NCBI GenBank assembly: GCA_013416795.1
Contig: RQSC01000602.1
Span: 17,370-46,891 of the forward strand
Length of the DNA: 29,522 nucleotides
Reading direction: 5' to 3'
Source of the DNA: Prasinococcaceae sp. CCMP 1430
Lineage: Eukaryota; Prasinodermophyta; Palmophyllophyceae; Prasinococcales; Prasinococcaceae
Shown: piece after piece, positions 9,201 to 17,371 of the stretch
Numbering within the stretch: position 1 is the stretch's first letter
How the letters are laid out: each line of letters opens with the position of its first letter
Translations under genes and position numbers: made by a program
Notes under the pieces: model-generated
Seen by the model: only the letters and a program-made list of their open reading frames with translations
Databases searched by the model: none
Told to the model about the DNA's origin: nothing

Positions 9201-10850
9201 GTGGTTGCAGACCTTGCGAAGCTGCATGCACGTGTTGCGGAGCGCCGGCACGTTGCGGCCACGGATGAGCGCGCCCACTGAGCCCTCGAGGAGCGCGCGG
9301 TACCACACGCGTTGCGCGGGCGTGAGCTCCACGTTCATAATGACCTCCTCCTTGGCGGGCAGCTCGCCGTTGCCCATCACATCCTCCTTGGTGCGGCGCA
9401 GCAGGAGCGGCTGCAGCATGCGGCGGATGGACTGCACCTGCAGGGCCGACGTCACCTGGCCAAAGTTCCCCTGCCACTCCTCCTCATCGCCGAACGTGTC
9501 CTCATCCAGCAGGTTGAGCAGCGAAAACAGCTCCAGGGAGTTGTTCTGTACGGGCGTGCCCGTCAGCAGCAGCAGGTGGTCGCGCGCGAGCTCCTGCACA
9601 CTCGCGCGCGTGGCGCTCTCGATGCCCTTGAGGCGGTGCGCCTCGTCGACGACCACGCAGCGCCAATGCACATCCGCCAGCGGCGGTGGGTCGTCCGCCC
9701 GGAGCGCCTCGAAGCTCGTCAGCACCACCTGCAGCCGGGGCGCCTCGCCCTTGGCGCGGCGCCCCCCGGGGTGCCACTCGTGCTCCACCACCGCCTCTCG
9801 GTTGGGGCGAGAGCCGCCATACGTCACCACGTCGAGGTGGCTCCACGCTCCCACCTCGCGCTCCCAGTGTCCCAACGTGGACACCGGCGCAACCACCAGG
9901 AATGGCCCTGTGATGCGCCAGCTCTCGGCGAGGCTGCTCAGGAAGGTGACCGTCTGCGCCGTCTTGCCGAGGCCCATCTCGTCGCCGAGGATGCACGACG
10001 TCCGCGCCATGTAGCGGTCGAGCATCCACCGCACGCCCTCGAGCTGATAGTCGCGCAGGGCGCGCCCGCCAGTGGTCGTCGCCGGCGGCTCCCACCCTTC
10101 TACGAACGCGCGCGCGGCCTTGCGCGTCGCAGGCAGCCTCGCCGGGGATGGGCGCGCCGGGCGACGCGCCTCGAACGCCGCGAGCGCCGCTGCGAAGGCG
10201 CCTGCCGGCGTCGCCTCCGCCGCCTCCGCCGCCTCCGCCGCCTCCGCCGCGCGTGCGGCGTCGTCCGCGAGCAGGTCGTCCTCAGGCTCGATCGTCGCCT
10301 GCGTGTAGTCGAGGCCGTGCCACTTGACGAGCGCGGTGCCGCTTTCCACGTCGCGAGCGAGCACGCGCTCGGGCACGGCGTACTCGGCGTGCACGCCGGC
10401 CTCCGGGTCGAAGAGCGTTGGGGCACCCTTGGCCTCGTACGCCCTGAGCTTGGGGAGCGCTGCGCGCGCTAGCTCGCGCCGCGGCACCCAGACCGCCTCA
10501 CGGTATGACACGTCGTTGAGCTTCACCAGGAACTCGTCGCCGCCCTCGTCCTCGCCCTCGGTGCCGGCGCCGGCGTGCGCGGCCGCGTCTGCGTCTGCGT
10601 CCGCGCCGCCTGCCGGCTGGGCGCGCGCTCGCCGCGTGCGACGCGCGCACACGCGTTCCACCTCGCCTTCAGAGAGCTCGCCCTCGGCGTGCGGCTCGCG
10701 CGCGGCGAGCTCGGCCGCCTCGGCGGCGGCGGCCTCGCCGTCCGACATGAGGAAGTCGGCGTCGGAGTCCGAGTCGGACGCCTCCGCGTAGCACGCGACG
10801 GCGGCCGCGCGCCGTCGCCGCCGCGGGGAGGAGGGCGCGTCCACTGCCGC
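6207..10850 (-). CDS. CHD-like SNF2 chromatin remodeller, N-terminus lost in gap
   Basis: A long open frame from the gap to TAG at 6207. In protein order: an acidic Asp/Ser segment; two chromodomain-like units (FLVKLNDVSYREAVWVP near 10450-10545; ALVKWHGLDYTQATIEPEDD near 10270-10340); SNF2 helicase with LRDYQLEGVRWML, Walker A GDEMGLGKTAQT (about 9955-9990), VVVDEAH (about 9630-9657), LTGTPVQNN, STRAGGLGITL, and motif VI ARCHRIGQTKDVTIYRL (about 8690-8740). After it come a CHD6-9-like HDVALLQGAHRHG block (about 7232-7340), a half zinc-finger RCGHCKNCRMPAAKKFC (about 7104-7172), basic linkers and the terminal QLGIASFF. It should slide or evict nucleosomes using ATP in the nucleus. A likely 99-nt intron at 6697-6795 (GTACGC...CCGCAG) is in frame and stop-free; a GTGAGT donor also sits at 7498-7493. 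Family CHD is well supported; the exact subclass is not. Confidence 0.9.
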   Translation of the reverse strand, partial: AAVDAPSSPRRRRRAAAVACYAEASDSDSDADFLMSDGEAAAAEAAELAAREPHAEGELSEGEVERVCARRTRRARAQPAGGADADADAAAHAGAGTEGEDEGGDEFLVKLNDVSYREAVWVPRRELARAALPKLRAYEAKGAPTLFDPEAGVHAEYAVPERVLARDVESGTALVKWHGLDYTQATIEPEDDLLADDAARAAEAAEAAEAAEATPAGAFAAALAAFEARRPARPSPARLPATRKAARAFVEGWEPPATTTGGRALRDYQLEGVRWMLDRYMARTSCILGDEMGLGKTAQTVTFLSSLAESWRITGPFLVVAPVSTLGHWEREVGAWSHLDVVTYGGSRPNREAVVEHEWHPGGRRAKGEAPRLQVVLTSFEALRADDPPPLADVHWRCVVVDEAHRLKGIESATRASVQELARDHLLLLTGTPVQNNSLELFSLLNLLDEDTFGDEEEWQGNFGQVTSALQVQSIRRMLQPLLLRRTKEDVMGNGELPAKEEVIMNVELTPAQRVWYRALLEGSVGALIRGRNVPALRNTCMQLRKVCNHPFSIEGAREELERAHAQTLAAAGAEDAPAPGQLSASDPLVSASGKMLFLNKLLPKLRREGSKVLIFSQFTMQLDLIAEYLDRCGMPFERLDGNTGRSDRDAAMARFQAEGGAQAAGQPFVFLLSTRAGGLGITLTAADTAIIYDSDWNPQNDLQAMARCHRIGQTKDVTIYRLITKGTYEQRLFEVSSRKQGLDDAILGGGAVGSGEGGPESAEALDRMLREGAYAVLNAGEEAEQEAAAFAEEDIEQMLEKRTQKRALDAGEKSGGGNSFSVATFAMPEDAADASGRAFWDQLLPQAVAQADEERAALERGDHLLVYGKRERKRVQRIQLSPVRGRGRSGRKSAGGDNSSPDRDAMEDVLGDSEDDFVNLVGLAKPRAWTKANVKALEARLISLGPGRAAECVKGAGLPPWVDEDEAKSVVNALEGAIAHASAMDIFACPKPAGAPTASREQGAPAKPTAAGARGSDAADAPSGNGDDRNASSAAPGTGDDVPSDVGDTPVAGGGAAGAGGSTSAEDGGASAEAASPRADAAGSPQDLGGAPADARTAAQGSDWADLAAEPTRGVLRECCAYLFLPGAASRAKQLATGLQKAARLHAAIGAGEVAPPLAPGGKKGEPPAEWWEAVHDVALLQGAHRHGCQERDLQATRNDRDLPFVSLCGAAAQPLRQVAAPGTKLRPRCGHCKNCRMPAAKKFCITNRELALKEKAEAEAAAAGTSQPEGGAAEPKAEEGAAEPKVELKAWPANHKISARLRRLMDAYVLGADPHAPKPKPPPKPPAEKKPRVRARKPTGGPAPGTKPKTYAQTSARAVRQLCTSRACADTCAHTRARNRDRSAPSDGTSAPRAVPTPDRAADGLAPAGTDSPVPLMDIGAFNASPKPKRKRTTSSGASKGKGKGKSKRPWEAAISKLRQAHGASAAAASDQGATTPSAPAAGPALEEPATAEQQARPAPVVAPTPNAQHAQPRSRPAPGDRAAPPAKRAKSTKQLGIASFFGKR
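6209..6248 (-). other. C-terminal PIP box (PCNA-interacting motif) of the CHD-like protein
   Basis: The last residues of the remodeller read KQLGIASFFGKR. This fits the canonical PCNA-binding consensus Q-x-x-[I/L/M]-x-x-[F/Y]-[F/Y], with Gln, Ile, Phe and Phe at the right spacing, a preceding Lys and basic residues after it. Placement at the extreme C-terminus behind a basic, disordered linker is common for functional PIP boxes. Confidence 0.7.
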
Positions 10851-11030
10851 NNNNNNNNNNNNNNNNNNNNNNNNNNNNNNNNNNNNNNNNNNNNNNNNNN
10901 NNNNNNNNNNNNNNNNNNNNNNNNNNNNNNNNNNNNNNNNNNNNNNNNNNNNNNNNNNNNNNNNNNNNNNNNNNNNNNNNNNNNNNNNNNNNNNNNNNNN
11001 NNNNNNNNNNNNNNNNNNNNNNNNNNNNNN
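10851..11030. other. Assembly gap, 180 N
   Basis: An uninterrupted run of N truncates the N-terminal coding part of the CHD-like gene. The true length of the missing DNA is unknown, as runs of N are often placeholders. The DNA on its right side is repeat-like, which is a common cause of such gaps. Confidence 0.95.
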
Positions 11031-11786
11031 CGCGCTCCCGCCCGGCCCCGCGCGCGCGCGCGGAGTGGCGCTCCCCTGCGCGCGCGCGCGCGCTTTCGAG
11101 CGCGGCACCGAATTGAGAATTCGGATCGAATTTTCGAACGCGGGCCGATGGGACATTGGGATGCGTTTTCGGCCGAGACCGGACCCTAAAACCCATATGA
11201 AAGGGACCCAAACCCTAAACCCGGGCACAGTCCGGGTTGGGGGCATTTTTTGTTTTCTTTCCCCCGGTTCCACCGCTTTCTTTCCCAGGTCGTCCATTTT
11301 TTTTGAGCTCGACACCGGCGTACATCCCAGAAATGCTCGGGCCGGCGCCGGGGGGGGCTGGTGCGTCCGGGTCGGCAGCGCGATGCTGGGACAAAACGCG
11401 CACGCGTGGCGATGTACGGGGGTGCGGGTCTCATCCCCGGTTGGGACCTCCCGGATGTTTTGGGGCTACTGGGGACGCGGCGGTCCGAACCCGAATGGAC
11501 GGGGGAGGCCGGGAACTTCGCCAGCAACTCGCGCTGATGGCCAGCGAAAGTGCTTTGGGGGGGATCTGAACCCTGAACCCCAAACAAGACATGATGGTCC
11601 GAACCCGGATCGTGGAATCGTGGAATCGCCAGATCGATGGCAGCCCGCACGTTCCCCGCGCCGCGCCCGCGCCGACGCGACAGGCCATCGGCACGCGCGC
11701 GCAGCGCGCAGCGTGGCCGCCGCGCCAAGAATTACGGGCCCGAGTGAGGGGCAGAGCGGAAGGCGCGCCACACGGCGCGCGCGAAG

Positions 11787-11845
<59 letters not shown>

Positions 11846-12028
11846 TGGCTCCCACGCCACGTTGCGGGGTGCGTGCAACAAGCGCCGGCCGCACAGCAAC
11901 GTAGCTGCGCGCGAGGTGGACTGGCACGCAGCCCGGGCGCGTCGCTCGAGCGACGCAGCAGGCTGAGTGAGCGGCAAGGGTGGGCGCGGGCACTGCCCAA
12001 AGCTATTGAGGAGGCGCCGCCTAAGAGC
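11031..12028. repeat. Repeat-like non-coding region with telomere-like words and low complexity
   Basis: About 1 kb between the gap and the MATH-BTB gene. It has a base composition unlike the genes: G-runs, T-runs, and the words CCCTAAA at 11184 and AACCCTAAACCC at 11210, with AACCCTGAACCCC near 11570. There is also a small direct repeat (TGGAATCG twice near 11620). Plant-like telomeric repeats are (CCCTAAA)n, but only isolated and degenerate units are present, so this could be a decayed interstitial telomere tract or simply part of an interspersed repeat. No transposase or reverse transcriptase is visible. The right end holds the GA microsatellite and probably the promoter of the MATH-BTB gene. 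Confidence 0.45.
11791..11843 (+). repeat. (GA)n microsatellite
   Basis: An uninterrupted GA dinucleotide run of about 53 nt lies some 190 nt upstream of the MATH-BTB start codon. It is placed where a promoter or 5' leader is expected. GA tracts upstream of genes can bind GAGA-type factors in some eukaryotes; that role is not shown here. Confidence 0.95.
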
Positions 12029-13210
12029 ATGGATGGCGCGCCGGCGATCACCCGCTGCCGCACGGCCGTGCGCGGGCCGGACAGCTGTGGCAAGCTTTTC
12101 TGGGAGATCCAGGGGATGGACAAGCAGACGCTGGTGGCGTGTGGCGGTACAGTGCTAAAAAGCTCAAGCTTCAGCGCTGGCGGTGTCGAATGGCGTGTTA
12201 ATGTGTACCCAGATGGCAATACTAATGGGTACAGGTCCTACGAGAGGGACCAGAGGGGCGTCGGTGCCTGTTTGGAGATCGTAACGCCTGGCAAGGCTGT
12301 GAAGTGCACCTACTCGCTCAGTGTCTGCGGCAAATGCTCGGGCAAAAGTTCGACGAAGTTTGGCAAGCCTGGCACTGGCAGTTCTTCGAACGGTGACAAC
12401 AACAGCCTGCTGGAAGATTGCGTGGCCAGCAGTAGCCCTTCATATAGGACAGAGTGGAATCACGACGATCTCGCGAGGTCTGGCCCGCTCCTCGACGGGA
12501 AGCTCGTCATCGAGGCCGAGGTGTGCGTCGTGCCTTTCGATTTGGCGAATCCTCCGATGGCAACGCAGTTCGAGGTGTCTTCCGACGAATCAAGGCTACG
12601 CGCGCTTGCCTCAGACATGGACGCGCTACAGAACGACACTGACAGCGCAGACATGACTGTCGTCGTCGGCGATGAAGAGTTCCGTGTGCACGCTGCGGTG
12701 CTGTCAGCCCGTTGCCCCGTGTTCAAGGCCCTTCTGCGCCGCGAGGGGGACAGCAAAAGTATCTCGCTGTCCGAGATCGAGCCGGATGTGTTCAAGCTGC
12801 TGCTGCGCTATCTGTACACCGGCGAGCTGCCACAGGGCGACGCTGCAACGGTTGAGATGCACCAGCACTTGCTAGTGGCGGCGGACCGCTTTGATGTGGC
12901 CTCTCTTTTTCAGGCCTGTGAGTGCGTGCTGATCGGCAACCTGTCGGTCGAAAGTGTGGGCTACACGCTAGAGCTGGCCGAGCAGCACGGCGCAAAGAAG
13001 CTCAAATCTGCCGCACTTCAGTACGTGGCCACCCATGCGCGGGAGGTGACGATGACGAAGGGCTGGTGGCATCTCGTCCATGCGGCTCCTGTGCTGCAGT
13101 CCGAGGCATTGCGTGCAGCCTTGGGCTGTCGGGATACGCGCGTCGTGCCACCGCCAGCTGCTGGAGCAGATGAAGAGACCGCCGCCGCGCCGGCGACGCC
13201 GACGCCGTGA
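12029..13210 (+). CDS. MATH-BTB-BACK domain protein (SPOP-like CUL3 adaptor)
   Basis: The product has 393 residues. A MATH/TRAF-like substrate-binding domain occupies about 20-168 (FWEIQGMDKQ, VEWRVNVYPDGN, LSVCGKCSG, LLDGKLVIEAEV). A BTB domain occupies about 200-303 (DMTVVVGDEEFRVHAAVLSA, then VFKLLLRYLYTGELP and LLVAADRFDV), followed by a BACK-like helical region (SVESVGYTLELAEQHGAKKL) and a Pro/Ala/Thr tail. In this family MATH recruits a substrate and BTB/BACK bind cullin-3, making a ubiquitin ligase adaptor. The start ATG at 12029 is chosen because upstream sequence in the same frame is GA-repeat and low complexity. A loop at about 100-130 rich in Cys, Ser, Gly and Asn lengthens the MATH domain. 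Base composition is less GC-extreme than the neighbours. No intron is visible. The gene is convergent with the first AIM24 paralogue. Confidence 0.93.
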   Translation: MDGAPAITRCRTAVRGPDSCGKLFWEIQGMDKQTLVACGGTVLKSSSFSAGGVEWRVNVYPDGNTNGYRSYERDQRGVGACLEIVTPGKAVKCTYSLSVCGKCSGKSSTKFGKPGTGSSSNGDNNSLLEDCVASSSPSYRTEWNHDDLARSGPLLDGKLVIEAEVCVVPFDLANPPMATQFEVSSDESRLRALASDMDALQNDTDSADMTVVVGDEEFRVHAAVLSARCPVFKALLRREGDSKSISLSEIEPDVFKLLLRYLYTGELPQGDAATVEMHQHLLVAADRFDVASLFQACECVLIGNLSVESVGYTLELAEQHGAKKLKSAALQYVATHAREVTMTKGWWHLVHAAPVLQSEALRAALGCRDTRVVPPPAAGADEETAAAPATPTP

Positions 13211-13500
13211 CCGAGTAGAGGTACGTCCAAACATCAAGTTCGAACCTCATCGTTGGCGCCGGCCTAAGCTGCGACCGCGACCTCTCAATCGCGTTGTGCG
13301 GGGGGCGGCGGCGACGACGACACTGATAGCTGCGCGTACGCCGGCCATTCGACGTCGCGATAGGGCGGTGCCTGCGAGTCTTAGTCTCTTAGATGGGGGT
13401 AAAGGAGGCGCACGCGCGACAGGAGCACGCCAGGAGGAGGGAAAGCTCCGCAGGACGCAGCGCGCCACCTCTCTCTGGTACGCTCTCTAGAGCTAGCGCG

Positions 13501-14487
13501 CTAGTAAAAGAAGCCGGCCATCGCGCGCTGCTCGAAGTCAACGATGCCCAGGTATGGCAGGAGCGCCTTGGCGAGCGCGCGCGTGGTGTGCGTGTGCGCG
13601 TAGACGCGCCCCGGCCCCACCATCCGCGTTGCGAGCCCCTGGCCGGTGACCACGGTGGTAAGGCAGTCCGCTGGGCACGCGATGTCCCACGACATGTCCG
13701 CCGACCAGGCGGCCAGATGGCTCGCGTCGACGATGCGCGCCTCGCCCTCGGCGAGCTCGTACTCTACGACGCCCCCGAAGCTCGACAGCACCAGAGTCTC
13801 GCTGGCGCCGCCGCTGGCGGTCGCCGTCTGCACGCAGCAGCCCTCGCCCCCGAAGCAGCCGCGAAGGCAGCCGAGAAAGGTGCAGCCGAGCTCCACGCCC
13901 TCCGTGCTCGCGAGGAAGGCACCGCGGCCGAGGTGCCAGCCCGTGGGCGCCTCTTCGCCGCCCACGTCGAGCAAGAGGACGTCCCCCGGCACCGCCGCCG
14001 CCACCAGCACGTCGCGCCCCTCGGGGTGCGCCCCTGACGGCCCCCGCGCCACCTCCTCGCCGTACCTGAACACGGCCAGGCAACAACTCTCCTTCAGGAA
14101 GCACCCTCTCGCGCACCCCGCAAAGCACCCGCCGTCCAACGAGCAGTCGACGTCTGCGAGTTGCGCAACGGGGGGCGAAGGATAGGGGCGGCACGCGTCA
14201 GCCCAGCGAGCACGCCGCACAAAAGCCTCGATGAGGGCGCGCGCACGCGCGCGCTCACCGACCGACCGCGGCGCGGAGAGCATGGCGCGCGCCTCGGCCT
14301 TGAACGCAGCGCCGGGGGGCACGCGCGCCTGCACGGCTCCGTACGAGCCGCGCTTGCGCAGCGTGAACGCCACCGTGCCGCCCTTGTGCAGGCCCATGGT
14401 GCTGCTGCTGCCGGTCGCGGTGGTGGCGCCCGCCACCATTGCCTCCTGCGCCGGGGCGATCATATCCGAGACCCCGGCCGAGGCCAT
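13501..14487 (-). CDS. AIM24: AIM24 family protein, paralogue 1 (two exons)
   Basis: Exon 1 (14487-14259) and exon 2 (14153-13501) join across a 105-nt intron with a GTGAGC donor and CTCGCAG acceptor, giving 293 residues. The intron is in frame and stop-free, so the raw frame runs through it. The family signature (DUF124/TIGR00266) is clear: GDVLLLDVGGEEAPTGWHLG, RGAFLAST, then LSSFGGVVEYELAEGEARIV and GPGRVYAHTHTTRALA. Yeast AIM24 is a mitochondrial protein affecting inner-membrane organisation; bacterial homologues are small beta-barrel-like proteins of uncertain function. A cysteine-rich segment CFAGCARGCFLKESCC, and a second cluster CLRGCFGGEGCC, replace usually Cys-poor sequence. An Arg/Ala/Pro-rich open stretch in another frame further upstream (to 14720) resembles a transit peptide, but no splice joining it is certain. 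The gene is divergent from paralogue 2. Confidence 0.88.
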   Translation of the reverse strand: MASAGVSDMIAPAQEAMVAGATTATGSSSTMGLHKGGTVAFTLRKRGSYGAVQARVPPGAAFKAEARAMLSAPRSVGERARARALIEAFVRRARWADACRPYPSPPVAQLADVDCSLDGGCFAGCARGCFLKESCCLAVFRYGEEVARGPSGAHPEGRDVLVAAAVPGDVLLLDVGGEEAPTGWHLGRGAFLASTEGVELGCTFLGCLRGCFGGEGCCVQTATASGGASETLVLSSFGGVVEYELAEGEARIVDASHLAAWSADMSWDIACPADCLTTVVTGQGLATRMVGPGRVYAHTHTTRALAKALLPYLGIVDFEQRAMAGFFY

Positions 14488-15050
14488 CGCCCGGACCGCC
14501 CCCGCCGTGCCCGCCTGCCCTGCACCGCCAACAAGTGGACGGAAGCCGCCCGCCGCCGCTGCACCGCCGGCCCGGCGACGGACGGACGCGGGGTGCGCCG
14601 CGGCTGCTGCGGCGTCGCCTGTGGCGCCCGGCCCTCAACGCCGCGCCTTGGCGCGCCCAGCCCCTTGGGTGCCAGCGGGCGTGCCAGCGATTGAGATGGT
14701 TGCAGGCTCGCAGCCATCATGGTGTCGACAGCATGGCAGGATGTCGACTGTGTGTATTTTTCGTGCCAAGGCGGTGATCACGAGGGTGTTCACGTTCACA
14801 TTTCACTGAAAGAAATTGGTTAGGCTGCGCGGGACGTGCTGTCAACAGCCTGACATGCATGACATCTCGCGCGCGCGCGTCGCTGCAGAGTGTGCGAGCC
14901 TCGGGAGGAGTGGGCAGGTCGTGCGCGGCTCCTCGCGCCTTGCGGGCCGCCCTCCTCCGCCGTCGCTCGCGCGCCACTCGGCTGCGCTGGCGCGTGCCTT
15001 CGCCGCGGACGGCTTTGAGCGTGGGGCGTCGCGCTGGGGGGCACGCCGCG
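14488..15050. promoter_or_regulatory. Divergent intergenic region between AIM24 paralogues 1 and 2
   Basis: This 563-nt stretch lies between two divergently transcribed AIM24 genes and must contain the start regions of both, so a shared bidirectional promoter is likely. The centre (about 14730-14830) is AT-richer than its flanks and holds the poorest coding potential. I see no certain TATA box. Part of the left end could be an extra 5' exon of paralogue 1. Confidence 0.4.
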
Positions 15051-15983
15051 ATGGGGGGGCAGCTCGAGGGCCTGACGGTGGCACCGGCGCAGCAGGTGAT
15101 GGGGGCGACCATTGAGACCGAGTCTTTCATCGGCAAGGAGGATCGCCTCGACGCCGCGGCGGCGGCCGCCGCGCGTGGCGGCGTGCTGCCCGACGAGATC
15201 CTGTTCGACGACCCGTCCGGGAAGTACGAGCTCCGCTTTCGCGGCGCGTTCCCGGCGGTGCAGGCGCGCGTATCTTACGAGGACCGCGTGGTGGCGGAGG
15301 GCGGCTCGATGCTCACTGCGAGCGAGGACGTGGACGTTTTCCCCTCGCTCGGTGGGGGAGGGGTCACGCAGGCGTGCTGCAGGTCTTGCTGCCTGGACGA
15401 GACGTTTTTCTTCAGCACCTACAAGGGAAAGACGCCCGGGGGCCCTGCGTCCAACGTGCTGCTCGCCCCGTCGCTGCCCGGCGAGATCGCGTTGCTCACA
15501 GTGGACGAGACGCGCAAGTGGCGCATCGGGCGCGGCGGCTTCTTCGCCGCCGACGACACCGTCGACCTCAAGGTGGTGCGGCAGACCATCGCACAGGGCT
15601 GCTGCTCCGGCGAAGGGCTCTTCGTGATGAAAGCGCGCGGCCACGGGCGCCTCCTCGTCAACAGCTACGGCGGGCTGGTCTTGTACCGTCTCCAGGACGG
15701 CGACGAGCGCGTCGTCGAGAACGGTCAGCTGGTGGCGTGGAGCGCCAACACGCCGTACAAGATCGTGTGGACGTCGCGGCGCGGCGTGGTTGCCAGCTGC
15801 TTGAGCGGCCAGCGCCTCGCCTGCAAATTCGAGGCGCCGACGGACGGCAGCCCCGGGTACGTGCTCGCGAGCACGCACTCGGTGGAGCGGCTGGCGGCGG
15901 AAATGGTCCCGTTCCTCCCCAAGGGCGCGCCCGACTCCAACACGACAGGCGGCGGCGGCGACAACGGCGGCGGCGGCTTCTAA
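15051..15983 (+). CDS. AIM24: AIM24 family protein, paralogue 2 (single exon)
   Basis: The single-exon product has 310 residues. AIM24 signatures are complete: SLPGEIALLTV, WRIGRGGFFAADDTVDL, GEGLFVMKARGHGRLLVNSY with GGLVLYRL, and LVAWSANTPYKIVW. The paired cysteines ACCRSCCLDETFFF sit where paralogues 1 and 3 also have cysteine clusters, and a second CC pair lies in AQGCCSGEG. The tail ends in a glycine run (GGGGDNGGGGF). The start at 15051 is the ATG in GCCGCGATGG; frame upstream of it is open but low complexity. There is no clear signal peptide. Adjacent paralogues suggest local duplication; with these AIM24-like proteins a role at a membrane, perhaps mitochondrial, is inferred only from family knowledge. 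Confidence 0.9.
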   Translation: MGGQLEGLTVAPAQQVMGATIETESFIGKEDRLDAAAAAAARGGVLPDEILFDDPSGKYELRFRGAFPAVQARVSYEDRVVAEGGSMLTASEDVDVFPSLGGGGVTQACCRSCCLDETFFFSTYKGKTPGGPASNVLLAPSLPGEIALLTVDETRKWRIGRGGFFAADDTVDLKVVRQTIAQGCCSGEGLFVMKARGHGRLLVNSYGGLVLYRLQDGDERVVENGQLVAWSANTPYKIVWTSRRGVVASCLSGQRLACKFEAPTDGSPGYVLASTHSVERLAAEMVPFLPKGAPDSNTTGGGGDNGGGGF

Positions 15984-16353
15984 CCCGCCGTTGGCGCTCC
16001 TCGCTGCCATCTCCCGGTCGCCCCCACCGTGCGTAATAACATGAACATCATGATACCGTTGACACGCTCGCGGCGGCGCTCCTCCGACCGAGTCGGCGGC
16101 ACGCACAGCCCGCTACGCCTGTGGCCGCCGCCCGCTGCGCGTGCGATGAGGTCCGCGTCGCCGCGCTCGGTCGGCCGTCCGCGCTCGTGAGCTGACCGAC
16201 AGCGTCGCACGAGGGCTGTTTGGAGTTGATGATCAGTCAGTAAAAATGCGCCAAAAATATCTGTGCACGGTCCTTTAATGTGCAGCCGCCAGTGGCGCGC
16301 GGGCGCCACTGAGCGCGCGGCGAGCAGGCCACTGTGCTGCCCGCCGCGCGAAC
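15984..16353. promoter_or_regulatory. Intergenic region upstream of AIM24 paralogue 3
   Basis: The 370 nt between two same-strand AIM24 genes must hold the 3' end of paralogue 2 and the promoter of paralogue 3. An AT-rich island at about 16225-16275 contains AAAAATGCGCCAAAAATATC, about 100 nt before the ATG, and is the only TATA-like sequence here. No gene is seen. Confidence 0.4.
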
Positions 16354-17371
16354 ATGGAGCCCCCCTCGGCGAGCCAGACGATGCACTCGGCGCCGGTGGC
16401 CGCCGCCGCCGCGCCGCGCGCACCGTGGGAGCTCATTTCGACGGGCGGGGGCGCCGGGGGTGGCACGGACGGGGAGGCCGAGCTGCGCGACCCGTCGGGG
16501 GTGTTCGTCGTGCGGCGCAATGGCCCTTTCGCGTCGGCGGAGCTCGCCATCCTGCCTGAGCACGGGCCGCTCAAGAGCGAGGGGAACGCTATGGTGAGCA
16601 TGTCGCCCGCGGTGCTGCTCGAGACGCAGCTCGAAGGGGGTGCGCTGAACGCGTGCTGCCTGTGCTGCTGCGCCAGCGAGTGGCCCTTCTTCAACAAATA
16701 CAGCCTCAAGGAGGGCGGCGGGCAGCGCGGTGACGTCCTCGTGGCACCCCCGGCGCCTGGGGACGTGGTGCTTCTAGCTATTGCGCCCGGGCATCCGGGC
16801 TGGCACGTCAAGCGCGGCGCCTACCTCGCGAGCGACGCGACGGTCGACGTGCGTTGGCAGCTCAACACGGCAGGCGGCTTCTGCGGCGCGCTCCTGTCGG
16901 GGCGGAACATCTTCATGCTGCGGGCGACGGGTACGGGCAGGCTGCTGATCAACTCGTACGGTGCACTCGTGCGGTATGACCTCGGCCCCGGCGAGCGCCG
17001 CGTCGTCGACTTTGGCGCAGTGGTGGCGTGGGAGTCCGGAATGCGCTGGCGCGTGGCGCTGGCCTCGACGCACGGCGGCCTCGCCCGCTCGGCGGTGAAG
17101 AGCTTCCTGACCGAAGGGCTCACGCAGTCCTTCACCGGGGTGCGTGCGCGTGCCTGCGTGTGCGCCCGCGACGGCGCTGGTGAGTGTGTGCTCGTCTCGC
17201 TGACGTCATCACACACGGACCCATTCACGCGTGCAGCCTGGCGTCGTGTACTGCCAGAGCCGCTCGTGGACCGGCCTCGCGCGCAACGTGTACCGCCATC
17301 TTCCGCAGGACACGCGCGAGGGCATCCGCGACAGGTCGGGCGGCTTCGTGGGCGGCATGTGGCAGGCGTGA
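16354..17371 (+). CDS. AIM24: AIM24 family protein, paralogue 3 (two exons)
   Basis: Exon 1 (16354-17139) ends ...LTQSFTG at a GTGCGT donor; exon 2 (17237-17371) starts after GTGCAG and reads PGVVYCQSRSWTGLARNVY. The junction restores the family motif FTGPG-V-Y-x-Q-x-R, which confirms the 97-nt intron. The product has 306 residues. Core motifs: GDVVLLAIAPGHPGWHVKRG, AYLASDATVDVRW, GTGRLLINSYGALVRYDLGP. The cysteine cluster NACCLCCCASEWPFF aligns with those of paralogues 1 and 2. The C-terminus (RDRSGGFVGGMWQA) differs from paralogue 2, lacking its glycine run. Function is as uncertain as for the family; membrane or mitochondrial association is an inference, and clustered cysteines could be lipidated or bind metal. 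Confidence 0.93.

Noticed and set aside
11031-11315. Minus-strand open frame extending the CHD-like protein to the right of the gap
   Set aside because: The translated sequence is low complexity and unlike a CHD N-terminus, and the DNA is repeat-like. Continuity through the N run is meaningless.
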